DNA of 15,594 nt from Bacteroidota bacterium. Lineage in GTDB: Bacteria > Bacteroidota > Bacteroidia > Flavobacteriales_F > PHOS-HE28. The notes under the pieces were generated by a model that was not told where the DNA came from, did not search any database, and was given only the letters and a program-made list of their open reading frames with translations. Both the position numbers and the translations under genes were made by a program. This document shows positions 13,707 through 15,594 of the stretch, piece by piece. The stretch is taken from NCBI GenBank assembly GCA_023412755.1, contig JAEZCB010000214.1:1-15594 (forward strand). The letters are read 5' to 3'. Numbering within the stretch: the first letter of the stretch is position 1; each line of letters begins with the position of its first letter.

Positions 13707-14177
13707 ATGGCAGCCCACATCTACCTGGATATGGACGGCGTATTGGCCGACTTTGATAAAGGAGCCACAAGCATTTTCGGCATGGCACCACAGGACTTCG
13801 AAGCCTTGTATGGCTCGGGAACCTTCTGGAAACGCCTTGCGACCACACCGGAATTCTATGCTGGCCTGGAGCCCATGCCCGATGCCATGGAACTCTATGA
13901 GGCCGTACGCCATCACGCCCCCACCATCCTTACCGGACTGCCCAGAGGGCGATGGGCCGAACCGCAGAAACGGGCCTGGGCGGAAAGGCATTTCCCCGGT
14001 GTACCGGTGATCACCACCACCGCCGCGCTCAAGAAAGCGTATTGTAAGCCCGGCGATGCATTAGTGGACGATCGAGACAAGTATCGTTCGCTCTGGGAAG
14101 AGGCAGGAGGCATCTTCATACACCACAGGAATGCTGCGCAAAGCATAGCGGAACTCAAGGCCCACGGCTTCATTTAG
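13707..14177 (+). CDS. HAD-type 5'(3')-deoxyribonucleotidase (NT5C family)
   Basis: 156 residues. HAD motif I is IYLDMDGVLADFD with the nucleophile D8 and acid/base D10. Motif II is the threonine in ILTGLP (T76). Motif III/IV is ALVDDRDKYRSLWEEAGG with D121 and D122. The lysine near 109-110 in AALKKAYCKPGD is the probable phosphate-stabilising residue. The phenylalanine- and tryptophan-rich cap (about 24-55) and the length fit the small 5'-nucleotidases that dephosphorylate (deoxy)nucleoside monophosphates in the cytoplasm, but substrate range is not decided by sequence. All catalytic residues are present. It seems to be transcribed from its own promoter. Confidence 0.88.
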   Translation: MAAHIYLDMDGVLADFDKGATSIFGMAPQDFEALYGSGTFWKRLATTPEFYAGLEPMPDAMELYEAVRHHAPTILTGLPRGRWAEPQKRAWAERHFPGVPVITTTAALKKAYCKPGDALVDDRDKYRSLWEEAGGIFIHHRNAAQSIAELKAHGFI

Positions 14178-14326
14178 AAAAAAGGTGTGCCCGGCCGGCA
14201 CCATGCCACCACCTGGCGTTCAGCAGGTGAGCAGGCAAGCAACAGCAGCATGTTGATCCCGGCCGCATGGTGCTTGGATAACGTGCCGTTCGCCTTGGCA
14301 TCTTCGGCCCCGCTCAATACCCGAAC

Positions 14327-14722
14327 ATGCCGGACCGCCGCACCACCCTTCTTATGGAACGCCTGCGTTCCATCGCCACGCGCAAGGCGCGCTTCAGTTA
14401 TGATGTGCGCGGCGATAGTCATGTTAATCGTGATATCGTGGCGGCTTACCGATTGGAGGGTTCAGCTGGTGCGCCGCCCGAATTGGAGACCGTGGTGCAA
14501 CATGCCATGGACCATGATGCCATAATAACCGGCTGGCGCGATGGGGAAGGGCGGATCCACTATACCAGCTGCCGCCTCTTCACCGATGCGGAGAATGCCA
14601 TGCGTTTCGCGCGGGAGAACGGCCAGCGCAGCATTTACAACTGGAACAGGGATGCCGAGGTGGTCATAGATCCTCCAGCTGGCGGAGCAGGCATTGGCAA
14701 GGATCACAAGGTGGTGGAATAA
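14327..14722 (+). CDS. Hypothetical protein, 131 residues
   Basis: I do not recognise a family. The start at 14327 (MPDRRTTLLMERLRSIATRK) is the first ATG in frame; the ATG at 14354 (MERLRS) is possible. The sequence is soluble, with no signal peptide and no membrane segment. It has a helical N-terminal part, a mixed region around HAMDHDAIITGWRDGEGRIHY, then a segment SCRLFTDAENAMRFARENG that could be a helix, and an acidic, Gly/Pro-rich end. Codon choice matches the neighbours, with G or C in most third positions, which supports it as real. The upstream gap of 149 bases has no clear promoter box. Confidence 0.6.
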   Translation: MPDRRTTLLMERLRSIATRKARFSYDVRGDSHVNRDIVAAYRLEGSAGAPPELETVVQHAMDHDAIITGWRDGEGRIHYTSCRLFTDAENAMRFARENGQRSIYNWNRDAEVVIDPPAGGAGIGKDHKVVE

Positions 14723-14750
14723 AGTGTCTTTCCTTTGAGGCCCAGGCCCG

Positions 14751-14774
14751 GGCAGGATCGGCATAATTCCTGCC
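14751..14774 (+). other. Hairpin in the leader of the DUF4197 gene
   Basis: A 7-bp perfect stem, arms 14751-14757 and 14768-14774, around a 10-base loop, 14 bases before the ATG at 14789. There is no U tract after it, so it could be a weak terminator of the 131-residue gene or a structured leader of the next one. Confidence 0.3.
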
Positions 14775-14788
14775 AAGGCCCGCCCGTC

Positions 14789-15517
14789 ATGAAAAAGATC
14801 TTTCTCCTAGCCCTGTTGCTGGCCACCGGCCCATTGCTGCAAGCTCAGTTCCCCAAGATCCTGGAAAAGGCCACAGGTTCCCTGCCAGGCGGAACCTCGG
14901 CCCTCTCCAATGAAGAAGTGGTCGCTGGCCTGAAAGAAGCTTTGGAGAAAGGTGCCCACCGCTCTGTGGAGCAGGCCTCCGTTGTGGATGGCTTCTGGGG
15001 CAATGATCGGCTGCGCATACCCTTTCCGCCGGCGGCAGAGAAAATGAAGACCACGCTGGTACGCATCGGCATGGAGCCGCAGGTTAAGGAATTCGAACTT
15101 ACCATGAACCGCGCGGCCGAGGATGCCGCCCGGGAAGCGGCTGCTGTCTTTGTCACCGCCATCAAGGGCATGAGCGTAGGAGATGGCTTCGCCATACTCA
15201 AGGGCGGTGAAAAAGCGGCCACCAATTACCTGCAGGACAAGACCACCGCCGAGCTCACCACCCGTTTCCGGCCCATCGTAGAGCAGGCCACCACCAAAGT
15301 GGCACTGGCAAACCACTGGACCCCGCTGGCCAATGCGTACAACCGCGCCACCATGCTCACCGGCGGCCAGGCTGTGGATCCAGACCTGGATGGCTACATC
15401 ACAGGCAAGGCCATTGATGGATTGTTCATTCTGGTGGCCGAGGAGGAGGCCCGTATCCGCAAGGACCCATTGGCCCGCACCAGCGATCTGCTTCGCAAGG
15501 TGTTCGGTTCCCAGTAG
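14789..15517 (+). CDS. DUF4197 domain-containing exported protein
   Basis: 242 residues from the ATG at 14789, chosen because the signal peptide (MKKIFLLALLLATGPLLQAQ) begins there; the ATG at 14735 adds 18 residues that do not look like a signal. The mature protein, mainly alpha-helical, matches the DUF4197 family: LSNEEVVAGLKEALEKGAHRSVEQASVVDGFWGNDRLRIPFP..., then MKTTLVRIGMEPQVKEFELTMNRAAEDA..., and the closing IDGLFILVAEEEARIRKDPLARTSDLLRKVFG. The family is widespread in Bacteroidota and Proteobacteria and its function is unknown. Located in the periplasm or outer membrane by inference from the signal. It ends 20 bp before the tRNA-Ser gene. Confidence 0.9.
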   Translation: MKKIFLLALLLATGPLLQAQFPKILEKATGSLPGGTSALSNEEVVAGLKEALEKGAHRSVEQASVVDGFWGNDRLRIPFPPAAEKMKTTLVRIGMEPQVKEFELTMNRAAEDAAREAAAVFVTAIKGMSVGDGFAILKGGEKAATNYLQDKTTAELTTRFRPIVEQATTKVALANHWTPLANAYNRATMLTGGQAVDPDLDGYITGKAIDGLFILVAEEEARIRKDPLARTSDLLRKVFGSQ

Positions 15518-15537
15518 CTAAATTCGCGCTCCATTCT

Positions 15538-15594
15538 GGAGAGGTGGCAGAGTGGTCGATCGCGGCGGTCTTGAAAACCGTTGAGGGTAAAACC
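15538..15594 (+). tRNA. tRNA-Ser (anticodon UGA), 3' partial
   Basis: The sequence starts GGAGAGGTGGCAGAGTGG, the typical 5' end of bacterial serine tRNAs. The anticodon stem GCGGT/ACCGT closes the loop CTTGAAA, with TGA at 15572-15574 (reads UCA and other UCN). The long variable arm begins just after, and the gene runs off the window before the T arm. Confidence 0.92.

Noticed and set aside
1..15594. CRISPR arrays, insertion sequences, defence or toxin systems
   Set aside because: No direct repeat array, transposase, terminal inverted repeats or defence-family motifs were found on either strand.

Overview
The window looks like chromosomal DNA from a Bacteroidota bacterium, most likely a flavobacterium-like lineage with fairly high GC. 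Three things point there. Two secreted proteins end in type IX secretion (T9SS) sorting domains. One outer-membrane protein has the TPR / PD40 propeller / OmpA-like layout typical of the phylum. Several genes are preceded by the phylum-type -7 promoter element TAnnTTTG, and Shine-Dalgarno sequences are weak or absent. I see no phage, plasmid, insertion sequence, CRISPR array or defence locus. This is mostly ordinary housekeeping and envelope DNA, with a few local oddities.

Layout. (1) 1-1557, plus strand: a T9SS-exported, tail-fibre-like protein with a peptidase S74 chaperone domain. It is cut at the left window edge and interrupted by an in-frame TAG at 877-879. A hairpin terminator lies between it and the convergent genes that follow. 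(2) 1609-9295, minus strand: six genes in a row. In transcription order they are recR, a GT2 glycosyltransferase fused to a degenerate sugar-phosphotransferase module (start overlaps the recR stop), a 2-oxoacid dehydrogenase E2, a PorE-like TPR/PD40/OmpA protein closed by a strong hairpin, a DnaQ-type exonuclease with an ExoX-like tail, and a fumarylacetoacetate hydrolase family enzyme 3 bp behind it. (3) 9473-10690, plus: a secreted PQQ-dependent sugar dehydrogenase, divergent from recR. (4) 10695-11375, minus: a small T9SS-sorted surface protein. (5) 11457-15517, plus: a YihY/BrkB membrane protein, two tandem paralogous coiled-coil lipoproteins, a HAD-type 5'-nucleotidase, an unrecognised 131-residue protein and a DUF4197 protein. 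(6) A tRNA-Ser(UGA) gene begins at 15538 and runs off the right edge.

How the genes relate. The common theme is the cell envelope: two T9SS cargo proteins, a PorE-like periplasmic protein, a fused glycosyltransferase, two lipoproteins and a secreted dehydrogenase. DNA repair and metabolic genes are scattered between them. Gene pairs likely to be co-transcribed are recR-GT, exonuclease-FAH and the two lipoproteins. No intergenic stretch exceeds 300 bases; the longest is the recR/sugar dehydrogenase divergent spacer (9296-9472). No clearly new multi-gene system is visible. The best leads are the interrupted S74/T9SS gene with its sharp composition shift, the GT2/degenerate-phosphotransferase fusion, and the tandem lipoproteins that share an uncharacterised C-terminal motif.
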